A DNA stretch of 44,975 nt from contig CAZPQC010000016.1 in the NCBI GenBank assembly GCA_964588525.1, forward strand, positions 1-44,975, in the 5' to 3' direction. The translations under genes were made by a program, and so were the position numbers. How positions within the stretch are numbered: position 1 is the stretch's first letter; the number at the start of each line of letters is the position of its first letter. The stretch is from JAFGQJ01 sp964588525. GTDB lineage: Bacteria; Spirochaetota; Spirochaetia; SZUA-6; DRHE01. Of this stretch, positions 1-7,939 are shown one piece after another. Below the pieces are notes generated by a model, which was given only the letters and a program-made list of their open reading frames with translations, did not search any database and had not been told where the DNA came from.

Positions 1-5
1 CGATA

Positions 6-34
6 TTGACACTTTTTTTGAAAGTTGCTAATTT
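6..34 (+). promoter_or_regulatory. Promoter of tRNA-Phe
   Basis: A perfect -35 box TTGACA lies at 6-11. After a 17-base spacer comes TAATTT at 29-34, preceded by TG (extended -10). Transcription would begin near 41, eight bases before the mature tRNA. The -35 is exact, the -10 is weak, and the position is right for a tRNA gene. Confidence 0.6.
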
Positions 35-48
35 TGGTGACACTTGTT

Positions 49-121
49 GCCGCTGTAGCTCAGTCGGTAGAGCAGTGGACTGAAAATCCATGTGTCATCA
101 GTTCAATTCTGATCGGCGGCA
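49..121 (+). tRNA. tRNA-Phe (anticodon GAA)
   Basis: A complete 73-base cloverleaf can be folded. The 7-bp acceptor stem pairs GCCGCTG with CGGCGGC (one T-G wobble) and the discriminator is A121. The D arm contains AGCTCAGTCGGTAGAGC. The anticodon loop CTGAAAA carries GAA (phenylalanine) inside a GGA/TCC-type stem. The T arm reads CAGTTCAATTCTG. No CCA is encoded, because the sequence continues GAAACC, so the CCA end must be added by nucleotidyltransferase. A promoter lies directly upstream and an intrinsic terminator directly downstream, so this is a single-gene transcription unit. Confidence 0.97.
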
Positions 122-122
122 G

Positions 123-149
123 AAACCCCGCATTTCGCGGGGTTTTTTT
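123..149 (+). terminator. Intrinsic terminator of tRNA-Phe
   Basis: CCCCGC at 126-131 pairs with GCGGGG at 137-142 around a five-base loop. A-T pairs extend the stem outward, and seven T follow at 143-149. The A-rich left flank gives a short T run on the minus strand too, so it may also stop the minus-strand ABC operon that ends at 187. Confidence 0.9.
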
Positions 150-186
150 CAGATCGGGGAGTGGACAAGCAACGTCAATGTGTCCG

Positions 187-1170
187 CTACTCTTTCCTGC
201 GAAGTATCGAGTAGATGGACAAAGAAACTACGATGATCAGTCCGTAGATAAGCTGGGTCCAGAAACCGGTAAGTCCGATGGCCACGATCCCCCCCTCCAG
301 GGACCCTATGATGATCGAACCGACGAAGGTGCCGAAGATCGTACCCACTCCGCCGAATACGGAGGTTCCACCCACGAATACCGAGGCGAGCGTGCGCAGG
401 AGATACCCTTCTCCCAGGGACGGCCACAGATAGGTCACCTCCAGGCTGGCCATGACGCCCGCCAGGGCGGCAAACAGACCCATCTGCATGAACACGATCA
501 TCTTGACCCGCTCCACCCGAATTCCCATCATCCGGGCACTCTCCACATTGTCCCCTACAATCAGGACATGGGAGCCGAAGCGGTGGCGCCGGAGAACGAA
601 CCAGAATCCGGCGGCCAGAACAACCAGCCAGATGGCTTGAGCGGGTATAAGCCCCCCCAGCCTGCCCACGAAGGCTTTGAACAGAATCGTTTCATTGACC
701 GGAACGAGACTGAGGCCGAATCCCTGGCCGCAGACGTTGACCATTCCCCGCCAGAAGAACATCGTCCCTATTGTAGCCACCAGGGATGGAATCCTCACCT
801 TGTTCACCAGAATGCCGTTCAGGGCTCCGGCGGCTAGTCCGGTGAGGAAACAACCCAGGGCAGCAATCAGGATGGCCAGGTTCGGGCCCATACCACGTTC
901 GAGGAAAACGTTGACCAGCTTGGAGAATACCCAGGCGGAGTAGCCCATGATCGAGGGGAAAGACAGATCCATCTCGCCGGTGATGATGACGAGGGTGATG
1001 GCGAGAGCCATGATTCCCGAGAACGGGATGGTAGACATGAATGAGTAGTAGATATCGAAGCGGGTGAAGGTCCGCGGGCTTCCGAACAGAAAAAGCAGGA
1101 ATATCCCGATCAGAACCCCGGTGATGCTGAGTTCCAGCCTCAGCTCCCGCGATTTTGACGTCTGGAGCAT
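187..1170 (-). CDS. Sugar ABC transporter permease (RbsC/FrcC type)
   Basis: Inner-membrane permease of a ribose-type sugar importer (BPD_transp_2 family), 327 residues, the usual length. The chain alternates long hydrophobic helices with short polar loops, starting at about residue 14. The family's glycine-rich segments are visible near residue 125 (LAAGALNGILV) and residue 255 (ASVFVGGTSVFGG). The start is supported by AAGGGAG at 1179-1185, eight bases before the ATG. It is the last gene of a binding protein-ATPase-permease operon and is separated from the ATPase gene by 110 bases containing a 12-bp hairpin. The substrate is not readable; ribose, xylose, galactose and cyclitols are all possible for this family. 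Confidence 0.93.
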   Translation of the reverse strand: MLQTSKSRELRLELSITGVLIGIFLLFLFGSPRTFTRFDIYYSFMSTIPFSGIMALAITLVIITGEMDLSFPSIMGYSAWVFSKLVNVFLERGMGPNLAILIAALGCFLTGLAAGALNGILVNKVRIPSLVATIGTMFFWRGMVNVCGQGFGLSLVPVNETILFKAFVGRLGGLIPAQAIWLVVLAAGFWFVLRRHRFGSHVLIVGDNVESARMMGIRVERVKMIVFMQMGLFAALAGVMASLEVTYLWPSLGEGYLLRTLASVFVGGTSVFGGVGTIFGTFVGSIIIGSLEGGIVAIGLTGFWTQLIYGLIIVVSLSIYSILRRKE

Positions 1171-1243
1171 TTATCTGTCTCCCTTCTGATTTTCAGCTCA
1201 CGGTCACCGAAGACAATAATTACCTTGTCTCGAGCAAACAGAT

Positions 1244-1277
1244 GAGCCCGTGGCGCCCCACAGGTCGCCACGGGCTC
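1244..1277 (-). promoter_or_regulatory. Intercistronic hairpin between ATPase and permease genes
   Basis: GAGCCCGTGGCG (1244-1255) and CGCCACGGGCTC (1266-1277) form a perfect 12-bp stem with a 10-base loop. It begins three bases after the stop codon of the ATPase gene. No T run follows on the minus strand, so it is not a classical terminator. It more likely protects the 3' end of the upstream message or lowers read-through into the permease gene. Confidence 0.6.
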
Positions 1278-1280
1278 TCT

Positions 1281-2057
1281 CTATTCGTTCAATTTACCCG
1301 TGTGAGCCAGATGCACCATCTTGTCGACCAACTCCTTTTGGGAGATCTCCTTTTTTTCGAAGATTCCCGCCACGGAGCCCCGGTCGAGGATGTAAAAACG
1401 GTCCGCCACTGGATACACGTAGTAGATGTTGTGGCTGATGAAGATGGCTGATTTCCCCTGTTTTTTTATGTTCGCCACAAAGTCCAGGACTTTGTTCGTT
1501 TCTGAGATGGAAAGTCCCATGGTCGGCTCATCCAGGATGATCAGATCAGCCTGGAAGTACAGAGCCCTGCCGATGGCAATCCCCTGCTTCTCCCCTCCTG
1601 AGAGATATTTGACTACCGCGTCCTCGGAGATCGCCGTAGAGGTGAATCCCATCTGCTCCCGCAGGATCTTATCCGTTTCGGCCCGCTGTTCCTTGACCTT
1701 GAGAAAACCGAACCTCGTGGCAAGCTCCCTGCCCATGAAGATGTTGGTCCAGAGATTCTGCTGCTCACTGAGGGCCCGTTCCTGATACACCGTTTCGATG
1801 CCCAGTTCCCTGGACCTCTTCACCGAGTGGATGGTTATCTTCTCTCCTTTGTAGTAGATCTCCCCGCCGTCCGGCTGGTGCACCCCGACCAGGATCTTGA
1901 TCAGGGTCGACTTGCCCGCCCCGTTGTCGCCGACCAGACCGACGATTTCGTTGTTACCCACATCGAAGTTGATCCCATTCAGGACTTTTACCTTGCCGAA
2001 GGACTTGTGGATGTTCGTCATGGAAACGAGCATTTGAGCGGATTTAATGTCAGCCAT
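1281..2057 (-). CDS. Sugar ABC transporter ATP-binding protein (single-domain)
   Basis: Cytoplasmic ATPase that would drive the neighbouring permease, 258 residues. Walker A GDNGAGKS lies near residues 43-50, the signature LSGGEKQG near 152-159, Walker B LIILDEPT near 171-178 and the switch-histidine region FISHN near 207. It is a single nucleotide-binding domain like FrcA or XylG-half proteins, not a tandem RbsA-type ATPase, so a homodimer is expected. Seventeen bases separate it from the binding-protein gene upstream. The ribosome site is a modest AGGG. Confidence 0.93.
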   Translation of the reverse strand: MADIKSAQMLVSMTNIHKSFGKVKVLNGINFDVGNNEIVGLVGDNGAGKSTLIKILVGVHQPDGGEIYYKGEKITIHSVKRSRELGIETVYQERALSEQQNLWTNIFMGRELATRFGFLKVKEQRAETDKILREQMGFTSTAISEDAVVKYLSGGEKQGIAIGRALYFQADLIILDEPTMGLSISETNKVLDFVANIKKQGKSAIFISHNIYYVYPVADRFYILDRGSVAGIFEKKEISQKELVDKMVHLAHTGKLNE

Positions 2058-2074
2058 CTCGACCCTAGTTTGAG

Positions 2075-3064
2075 CTAACGGATCTGCTGCTCAGCCAAAG
2101 GCGCCACGAAATCAATGTTGGTCTTATCGATCAGAGCGGCACCTGTGTCGATGTGCAGACCCGCGAATCCGTATTTCTTGGTCAGGCAGACCTGGAGGAT
2201 GGGCAGGTAGCCTTGCAGATATGGCTGCTGGTCCAGTACCACTCCGGTGTAGCCCTTCTTGATGGCATCCGCCGTGGCGGAGCTCAGGTCGAATCCGGCG
2301 ATGTAGATCTCGCCCGGCCGCCTGCGGGCAGCGCGCATGTAGGTCTCGGCGGTGGCAGTGAGGGCGCCGTGATCCGTAATGATCAGCTTCACATCCGGAT
2401 GGTTGGAAACGTAGCCGGTAAAGACCGGAGTTCCCAGAGCGGCCTCGGCGTTGATCGAATCTGAGATCTCGATGTAGTCTACGACCATCCCAGCTTCTTT
2501 CAGAGCATCTACGCAGCCCTTGGAGCGCAGCCCCCGAGTCTCCTGGGCGATCAGTCCCCAGACCATGGCCCTGTCGCCGCGCTTGAGCCCGGCTCGTTTG
2601 ATCGCTCCCTTGGCCAGGGTCACCCCTGATTCGTACAGTTCCTGACCGACGTAGCCGAAGCCCCGGTCCTTGTACTTTTCTTCGATCGACGGAAGCGAGG
2701 TGTTCTGGCTGGTCACTATGATGCCTTTGGCGAAAGCTTCATCCACCAGGGGGGCGAACGCCGCCGTGCCCGGATGGCCCATGATGCAGATGGCATCCGG
2801 CCGTCTGGCCACCGCTTCCTTGAACTGGGTGATCATCTTGTCCACGTTCCAGTCGGACCACACATAATCCACCTTGCAGCCCAGGTCTTCTTCCGCCGCC
2901 TTGGCGCCTTTGTACACTACCGTGGCAAACGGGCCGCCCGGAGGTCCTCCGGGGAAGAAGGTAATGCGGATCCCCTCGAAGTGTTTTTTCTGGGCAAAGG
3001 CCGGTAGAGCCAGGCATACCAACAGCAAGGCCACAAGCCCTACCAATAACAGTCTCTTTTTCAT
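2075..3064 (-). CDS. Sugar ABC transporter substrate-binding protein (ribose-binding type)
   Basis: Periplasmic sugar-binding protein of the Peripla_BP_4 family, 329 residues. Residues 1-24 are a textbook signal peptide (MKKR basic start, Leu/Val-rich core, AFA cleavage site before QKK). The mature part keeps the two-lobed pattern of ribose-binding proteins, with DAICIMGHPG near residue 92 and an IIVTSQNT strand near 117. It is the first and probably most highly expressed gene of its operon. The start is well supported by AAAGGAGA seven bases upstream of the ATG. A TTGACA/TATAAT promoter lies about 200 bases upstream, leaving a long leader. Confidence 0.93.
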   Translation of the reverse strand: MKKRLLLVGLVALLLVCLALPAFAQKKHFEGIRITFFPGGPPGGPFATVVYKGAKAAEEDLGCKVDYVWSDWNVDKMITQFKEAVARRPDAICIMGHPGTAAFAPLVDEAFAKGIIVTSQNTSLPSIEEKYKDRGFGYVGQELYESGVTLAKGAIKRAGLKRGDRAMVWGLIAQETRGLRSKGCVDALKEAGMVVDYIEISDSINAEAALGTPVFTGYVSNHPDVKLIITDHGALTATAETYMRAARRRPGEIYIAGFDLSSATADAIKKGYTGVVLDQQPYLQGYLPILQVCLTKKYGFAGLHIDTGAALIDKTNIDFVAPLAEQQIR

Positions 3065-3261
3065 CTTTTTCTCCTTTGTATTTTTGCTTCTATTCTAGCT
3101 GAAGTGAAACAATTGAGAGCTCCGTCTACGGCGCCTGGTATCACCTCCTTCCACTCTTTGATTTGCTCTCAGCGGCTAAACACCGCATACAGCTAAGGGG
3201 AAACAGAAACGCTTGCTCGTTCTACACACGACAGGCATACAGTCTGTTATCTCCCTCCACT

Positions 3262-3292
3262 ATTATAAACCATTGGCTATCCGAGTTGTCAA
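3262..3292 (-). promoter_or_regulatory. Promoter of the ribose-type ABC operon; 3065-3376 otherwise non-coding
   Basis: On the minus strand TTGACA (3292-3287) is followed after 19 bases by TATAAT (3267-3262). Both boxes are exact, but the spacer is two bases longer than ideal. Transcription from near 3255 would give a leader of about 190 bases. That leader contains a strong Shine-Dalgarno-like GGAAGGAGGTGATA at 3152-3139 with no start codon at a usable distance. No gene is seen in the 312 bases between 3064 and 3377. Confidence 0.6.
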
Positions 3293-3323
3293 TGAAACGA
3301 AATAAATCTGAACAGGCCCTGTC

Positions 3324-3346
3324 CACTCCGGAAGGCAGCCGGAGTG
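3324..3346 (-). terminator. Weak terminator-like hairpin after the UroD-family gene
   Basis: CACTCCGG (3324-3331) and CCGGAGTG (3339-3346) form a perfect 8-bp stem with a 7-base loop, 30 bases after the stop codon at 3377. The minus-strand continuation is not T-rich, so termination would be weak or factor-assisted. Confidence 0.35.
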
Positions 3347-3376
3347 CGGTTTGTTCGGTCCTGTAATTCCGAAGCT

Positions 3377-4387
3377 TCACTGCAGCAGCTGTTTCTGAGC
3401 CGTTTCGATGAAGGCCAGCATATTATCCAGCGGTACATCCCCCTCCACATCGTGGGCCGGGGAAAAGATGAAGTCCCCTGCACTGCCGTGCTCGAGGAGC
3501 TGAACGGTTTCAGCCCGAACATCGGCCATGCTGCCATAGGGGAGGGTTTTCTGCGTGGACAGACCTCCGTAAAAGCTGAGCCGTCCCCTAAACCTGTCCA
3601 TCAAGGCGTGGATGTCCATCACCTCCGGTTGAAACGGGTTGAAGCAGTTCACGCCGATGGATACCAGGTCGTCGAAAAGCTCATCCACATCTCCGCAGGA
3701 GTGGATGAACACATACCGCCCCTCCCGCCGGACCGCTTCATACATACGTTTGAGCGCGGGAAAGATGAACTCCCGCCAGAGCTCGGGGCCCATCTGGAGG
3801 CCCCGCTGTTGCCCCCAGTCGTCGCCGAAGTATACGGCGTCGATGTCGTACCGCATCGCATCGTTCAGCTGGGCGATGTTGTATTCGGCGATGGTGTTGA
3901 GAAGTTCCTTTACAAATCCCGGATGATCGTAGAAATCCGTCATCATGTTGGTGAACCCCCGCAGTGTCCAGGCCCGCTCCCAGAGGGAGAAGCCGATCTG
4001 AAACACCCGGAAGCGATCTCCATAGCGGACGATCTTTTCAGGTATGTCCGCGAAATAGCGTGGATCTTTCGGGTCTGGAAACTGGTACCCTTTCAGGGTG
4101 GGTCGTACGAGCACGCAGCCCCGGACATCACCGATGTCTTTGTCAATGCTGCGATCCCAAACCACGCCGAACACATCGCGAACCAGGTCTCGGCCTACTT
4201 CTTCGAAGAATCCGATTTCCCCACCCAATTTTAGCAGGTGATTGCCCAGCACCTTCTCCAGATCCGCATCGCTCCCGTAGTGGTTATAGAGCTTGTCTTT
4301 GGCCTCTTTGGTGAAGCCGAAGGACCAGGGCACGTAGTAGGGCTGTTTGTGGTCCAATACATCCCGAATTACATCACGCTTGCTCAT
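3377..4387 (-). CDS. UroD/MtaA-family protein, HSCG variant
   Basis: Uroporphyrinogen decarboxylase superfamily TIM barrel, 336 residues. This superfamily holds haem-pathway UroD and the cobamide-dependent methyltransferases MtaA and CmuA. The stretch around residues 187-207 (FGDDWGQQRGLQMGPELW) and the HSCGD motif at 229-233 place it with the methyltransferase-like branch. His229 and Cys231 match the first two zinc ligands of MtaA. The expected third cysteine, near the C-terminus in a SPGC context, is replaced by SPAHD. No haem-pathway genes are nearby. It lies 21 bases after another UroD-family gene and is probably co-transcribed with it. Its reaction is unknown; corrinoid-linked methyl transfer is a family-based guess. 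Confidence 0.85.
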   Translation of the reverse strand: MSKRDVIRDVLDHKQPYYVPWSFGFTKEAKDKLYNHYGSDADLEKVLGNHLLKLGGEIGFFEEVGRDLVRDVFGVVWDRSIDKDIGDVRGCVLVRPTLKGYQFPDPKDPRYFADIPEKIVRYGDRFRVFQIGFSLWERAWTLRGFTNMMTDFYDHPGFVKELLNTIAEYNIAQLNDAMRYDIDAVYFGDDWGQQRGLQMGPELWREFIFPALKRMYEAVRREGRYVFIHSCGDVDELFDDLVSIGVNCFNPFQPEVMDIHALMDRFRGRLSFYGGLSTQKTLPYGSMADVRAETVQLLEHGSAGDFIFSPAHDVEGDVPLDNMLAFIETAQKQLLQ

Positions 4388-4408
4388 ATCTCATCCAGGT
4401 AAGGTGAG

Positions 4409-5500
4409 TCACCTCAAATCGGTGTAGGCGGTATTCTTGATCGTATTAACCATCGACCAGAAATTCTCCAAAGATGTGTCCAGCTGAACGTGATGGGTAG
4501 GTCCGATGATCAACCCGCCCCCCCTGCCTATGGTCTTGAGTCTGTGAAGGACTTCCGCTCGAACTTCGCCCTCTGTGCCAAAAGGCAGGGTGCGCTGTTC
4601 ATCGATCGTGCCCCAAAAGCAGAGGCGGTCGCCGAATTGTTCCTTGACTTCGGAAGGGTTCATGCAAGCCGGTTGGATGGGATTCAGCACGTCCAAGCCG
4701 ATCTCGATCAGATCGGGGATGATCGGCCAGATGTTACCGTCGGAATGGTAGGCTATCTTCAGCTCCGGATTGACCCCCTTGAGCTCTGAGATAAAGCGGC
4801 TCATCCTGGGTTTGAAGTACTGCCGCCACATCCCGGGCGAGATAACCATGGCTTTCTGGCCGCCCATGTCGTCACCGATCCAGATCATGTCTACGCCGAG
4901 TTCGGCGAGCCTCCTGGCCGCTGTCCGGTGATAGCCGTCCGGGATATCCAGGATTCGATTGGCCAGTTTCGGGTTGACGATGAGATCCATTAACAGTCTA
5001 TCCAGACCGCGCAGCGCCCAGGCGGTTTCGAAAATCGTCGTGACCGTCACGCCGACGATCCAGTACTCGTCTTTGTAGCTGTGGATCACCCGTTGCGCTT
5101 CGGTGTACAGCTCCGGTCGGTCGGGATCGGGAGGCAGGTACCTGTCGATGGCACGGTCTTCGGCCAATGGATGGCGGCAGATCTCGGTGTAGCGGCCTGT
5201 GCCATACCGGGTCTCATACCGCTGAGACCGCCAGCCGATCCCCCACTCGTCGGTGTATTCATCCAGATCCTGGTAGTAGGAATTGGCCCAGCCTACCGAG
5301 GTAAGCAGCATATCGACACCGAGGGCCTGCTCCAACGCGTACACATTGCCCCCGCCGTGGGGATTGTGGTCCTTCGAACCTTTGATGTTCAGATCCGCTT
5401 CCAGGCGACGGGCGAACTCCGGCGTGAAGCTGATCTGCATGGGACAGCGGTCCGCTTCCTCGTGATTGAGCGCGGCCATGACTCGTTCGTGGTGGTTCAT
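4409..5500 (-). CDS. UroD/MtaA-family protein, HSDG variant
   Basis: Second UroD-superfamily barrel, 363 residues, first gene of the two-gene minus-strand unit. It keeps the IGDDMGGQKAMVISPGMW segment near 208-225 and has HSDG at 252-255, so the usual zinc cysteine is aspartate (Asp254). The C-terminal segment reads IGPTHHVQLDTS instead of the cysteine-bearing loop of MtaA, so a zinc-thiolate site of the MtaA kind cannot form as drawn. Aspartate or histidine ligation, or loss of methyl-transfer chemistry, are the alternatives. The start follows GAAGG at a suitable distance. Divergent from a third paralogue at 5624. Confidence 0.85.
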   Translation of the reverse strand: MNHHERVMAALNHEEADRCPMQISFTPEFARRLEADLNIKGSKDHNPHGGGNVYALEQALGVDMLLTSVGWANSYYQDLDEYTDEWGIGWRSQRYETRYGTGRYTEICRHPLAEDRAIDRYLPPDPDRPELYTEAQRVIHSYKDEYWIVGVTVTTIFETAWALRGLDRLLMDLIVNPKLANRILDIPDGYHRTAARRLAELGVDMIWIGDDMGGQKAMVISPGMWRQYFKPRMSRFISELKGVNPELKIAYHSDGNIWPIIPDLIEIGLDVLNPIQPACMNPSEVKEQFGDRLCFWGTIDEQRTLPFGTEGEVRAEVLHRLKTIGRGGGLIIGPTHHVQLDTSLENFWSMVNTIKNTAYTDLR

Positions 5501-5566
5501 TCGCCTTCAGCTCGCTGGAACGTTGATTAGCAGTGTACACGGAATTCGGCCCGATTTTCTACATAT

Positions 5567-5579
5567 CGGTATTTTACCG
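5567..5579. promoter_or_regulatory. Small palindrome in the divergent UroD-UroD intergenic region
   Basis: CGGTA-TTT-TACCG is a perfect 13-base inverted repeat in the 123-base gap between the divergent genes starting at 5500 and 5624. TAGAAT at 5608-5613 resembles a -10 box for the plus-strand gene, but no good -35 box is visible. Operator function is only a suggestion from position and symmetry. Confidence 0.3.
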
Positions 5580-5623
5580 GTGGCCGTTTTCAAGATACAC
5601 TCACCCTTAGAATACGAGTTGGC

Positions 5624-6679
5624 ATGGAAGACAGAGAGAATATCCTGCGGGCCGTACGCTTCGAACAGCCGGACAGCATCCCCATGATCTTCCATATCAA
5701 TCCTGCCTGCTGGCATCACTACCCACAGGGCGCCCTGCAGGAGCTCATGGAGGCTCACCCACTTTTATTTCCCGACTTTCGGCGTTCCGAGGAGCCGGTC
5801 GAGCCGGAATATTTACCCTACGCTCGAGCGGGTGTTGAGTTCACGGACCCGTGGGGCTGTGTTTGGCAGACCGCGGACGACGGCATCGTCGGGACCGTCA
5901 CCAGGCATCCCCTGGAATCGTGGGAGGATTTTAATACCTTCAGGCCGCCGGACCCCGATCGTTTCGACCATTGGGGGCCCATCGACTGGAGCAAAAAGGC
6001 CCGGGAGGCCAGTCAGCTCGGCTTCAAGAGACAGATCGCAGCCGGGGAGATCGGCCACGGGCATACCTTCTTGAAGCTGACGGACCTGCGGGGCTATCAG
6101 AATCTGCTCTACGATATGACCGATGAGGAACCCCGACTCCGGCGGTTGATCACGCTACTGGAGGATTTCAACCTCCGGTTGGTCCAGAATTATATACGGC
6201 AGGCAAAGGTCGAGTGGATGGGCTATGCCGAGGATCTGGGGATGCAGATCGGCCCCATGCTCTCCCCCATCCACTTCAGGAAGTACATCAAACCATCGTA
6301 CAAGCGGATCGTTGCCCCGGCCCGGGAGGCGGGATGCATCGTCCACATGCATTCCGACGGGGATATCCGTGCCCTGGTCGACGATCTGATCGACGTGGGT
6401 TTCGACGTGTTGAACCTCCAGGATCTTGTCAACGGCATCGACTGGATCAGGGCGAACCTGAGCGGTCGGGTGTGCGTCGACCTGGACATCGACCGCCAGA
6501 GGATCACCTATGCGGGCACCCCCCGACAGATAGACGCGTTGATCCGCGAAGAGGTGGAGTCTCTCGGTTCGAAGCAGGGGGGATTGATGATGATCTACGG
6601 TCTGTACCCGGGTGTTCCGCTGGCGAATGCCGGGGCGCTGATGGATGCGATGGAACGCTTCATGGGCTACTACGCCTGA
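5624..6679 (+). CDS. UroD/MtaA-family protein, HSDG variant, plus strand
   Basis: Third UroD-superfamily member, 351 residues. It starts with the family's MEDRENILRAVRFEQPDSIP-type N-terminus, in which an Arg/Asp-Ile-Pro pattern marks the first strand. The central YAEDLGMQIGPMLSP segment lies near 201-215 and MHSDGD near 242-247, with His243 and Asp245 in place of His-Cys. The C-terminal loop (GLYPGVPL) has neither Cys nor His, so all trace of the third zinc ligand is gone. The ribosome site is weak. It stands alone on the plus strand, convergent with the aldo/keto reductase gene. A GC-rich imperfect hairpin at about 6688-6725 fills the gap, without a T run. Confidence 0.84.
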   Translation: MEDRENILRAVRFEQPDSIPMIFHINPACWHHYPQGALQELMEAHPLLFPDFRRSEEPVEPEYLPYARAGVEFTDPWGCVWQTADDGIVGTVTRHPLESWEDFNTFRPPDPDRFDHWGPIDWSKKAREASQLGFKRQIAAGEIGHGHTFLKLTDLRGYQNLLYDMTDEEPRLRRLITLLEDFNLRLVQNYIRQAKVEWMGYAEDLGMQIGPMLSPIHFRKYIKPSYKRIVAPAREAGCIVHMHSDGDIRALVDDLIDVGFDVLNLQDLVNGIDWIRANLSGRVCVDLDIDRQRITYAGTPRQIDALIREEVESLGSKQGGLMMIYGLYPGVPLANAGALMDAMERFMGYYA

Positions 6680-6750
6680 TCGCCTGCCGGCCCCGGGACT
6701 GCAGGCCCTGCCCGGGCGGGACCGGTAATCAGCAGTATGCCGTCAACGAG

Positions 6751-7884
6751 TCAGATCGGCACGCTGGAGGTGGCCTCCCGGGTCAGCTTGTAGTGGGCAT
6801 TGTCCAGCTTGCCGACGATGTCCAATCCGTAGGGACAACGGGGAACACAGTCGCCGCAGGCGGTGCAGGCATCGGCTTTGACATCCAGCTGGGAATAGGC
6901 GCTGCGGGCCTGGTCCCGGTCGTCGAACCAGAAGCGCAGGCGGTCGCGGAGGGCGAACTCCGGCGTGCTGCGGATCCTGCGGTCCCGCATCTGCCGGTCG
7001 TACCACCCCTCGAAGAGGAACACCTCGGGGATGTTGATCCCCTCCGGACAGGGCAGACACTCGTCGCACAGACGGCAGACGCTGTTGCTCAGAACGGGGT
7101 TGTGGGTGAAGATATTCTGCTTTTCCTTCTCGCTCATGGGCTTGAACTTTCGAACGATCTCCAGATCCGTTTCCAGCATGGCCATGGTATTGAAGCCGCA
7201 GGCCAGCACATCGATGGGCAGGGACAGGGTGTAGCCCAGCGCCTCCTGGGGGTATTCCCACAGCAGCCCGTCGGCAAAGGCTTTCATCCCGATCAGAGCC
7301 ATGCCCTTGTCTTTGGCAAGCGGGAGCAGACGCTCCTCCGTGGCGGGGAAGTTGAAGCGATCGTAGAAGTTGAAGCCCGTCATCAGGGCATCCAGGTGCG
7401 GCTTCTCCTCCAGCGCCTTGATCAGGACATCCGGCTGGCCGTGACCGGTGATGCCCAGGAAGCGGGCCTTGCCGCTTTCCTTTGCCTCGAGAAAGGCCTG
7501 CATGGCCCCGCCCCTGGAGTAGATCTGTTCCAGCTCCTCGTATCTCAGGACGTGGTGAAGCAGCAGGCAGTCGACGTGATCGGTCTGAAGCCGCTTCAGG
7601 CTCTCCTCGATCGTCCTGGCCGCTCCCTTGCGGTCCCTGAGGTGGCACTTGGTGACCAGGAAGCACTCCTGGCGGCGTTCCCGCATCACCAGACCGATCT
7701 TCCGTTCCGATTCCCCCGCCCCGTATTCGGCGGCGGTCTCGATATAGTTGCCCCCCTCGTCCAGGTAGCGGTTGATGAGGCCCGTCGCTTCGGCGTCGGA
7801 TACTTCCAGCAGATGAAAGCCTCCGAATCCGAGGATCGAAATCTCCACTCCGGTTGTACCGAACTCGCGCTTTGGTAAGGACAT
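6751..7884 (-). CDS. Aldo/keto reductase with C-terminal iron-sulfur domain
   Basis: NAD(P)H-linked oxidoreductase, 377 residues: an AKR barrel (about 1-255) followed by a cysteine-rich tail. Catalytic positions visible are Tyr54, Lys79 and His110. The fourth member of the tetrad, normally Asp in a DTA motif, is Glu49 in YIETAAEYG. The tail has four cysteines in C-x2-C-x2-C-x2-C at 270-279 and a ferredoxin-type C-x2-C-x2-C-x3-C-P at 340-351, so one or two 4Fe-4S clusters are likely. AGGAGG precedes the ATG. It is the last gene after the MalF/MalG-type permeases (55-base gap), which suggests it reduces or oxidises an imported sugar. Fe-S-bearing AKRs are typical of anaerobes. Confidence 0.9.
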   Translation of the reverse strand: MSLPKREFGTTGVEISILGFGGFHLLEVSDAEATGLINRYLDEGGNYIETAAEYGAGESERKIGLVMRERRQECFLVTKCHLRDRKGAARTIEESLKRLQTDHVDCLLLHHVLRYEELEQIYSRGGAMQAFLEAKESGKARFLGITGHGQPDVLIKALEEKPHLDALMTGFNFYDRFNFPATEERLLPLAKDKGMALIGMKAFADGLLWEYPQEALGYTLSLPIDVLACGFNTMAMLETDLEIVRKFKPMSEKEKQNIFTHNPVLSNSVCRLCDECLPCPEGINIPEVFLFEGWYDRQMRDRRIRSTPEFALRDRLRFWFDDRDQARSAYSQLDVKADACTACGDCVPRCPYGLDIVGKLDNAHYKLTREATSSVPI

Positions 7885-7939
7885 ATTTCCTCCTGAATTA
7901 CAGGCTCAAACTAGACGGCTGCACACGCCCTGGTACGCA

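Noticed and set aside
49..121. tRNA-Phe as an integration site of a mobile element
   Set aside because: No integrase gene lies beside it and no second copy of the tRNA 3' end was noticed in the window.
3136..3152. Sequence GGTATCACCTCCTT resembling the 3' end of 16S rRNA
   Set aside because: No 16S sequence precedes it and one base is inserted relative to the GGATCACCTCCTT end; a chance match or Shine-Dalgarno-like sequence on the other strand is simpler.
6214..7878. 554-codon plus-strand frame over the third UroD gene and the aldo/keto reductase
   Set aside because: It runs out of frame through one clear gene and antisense to another, and its product has no recognisable domain.
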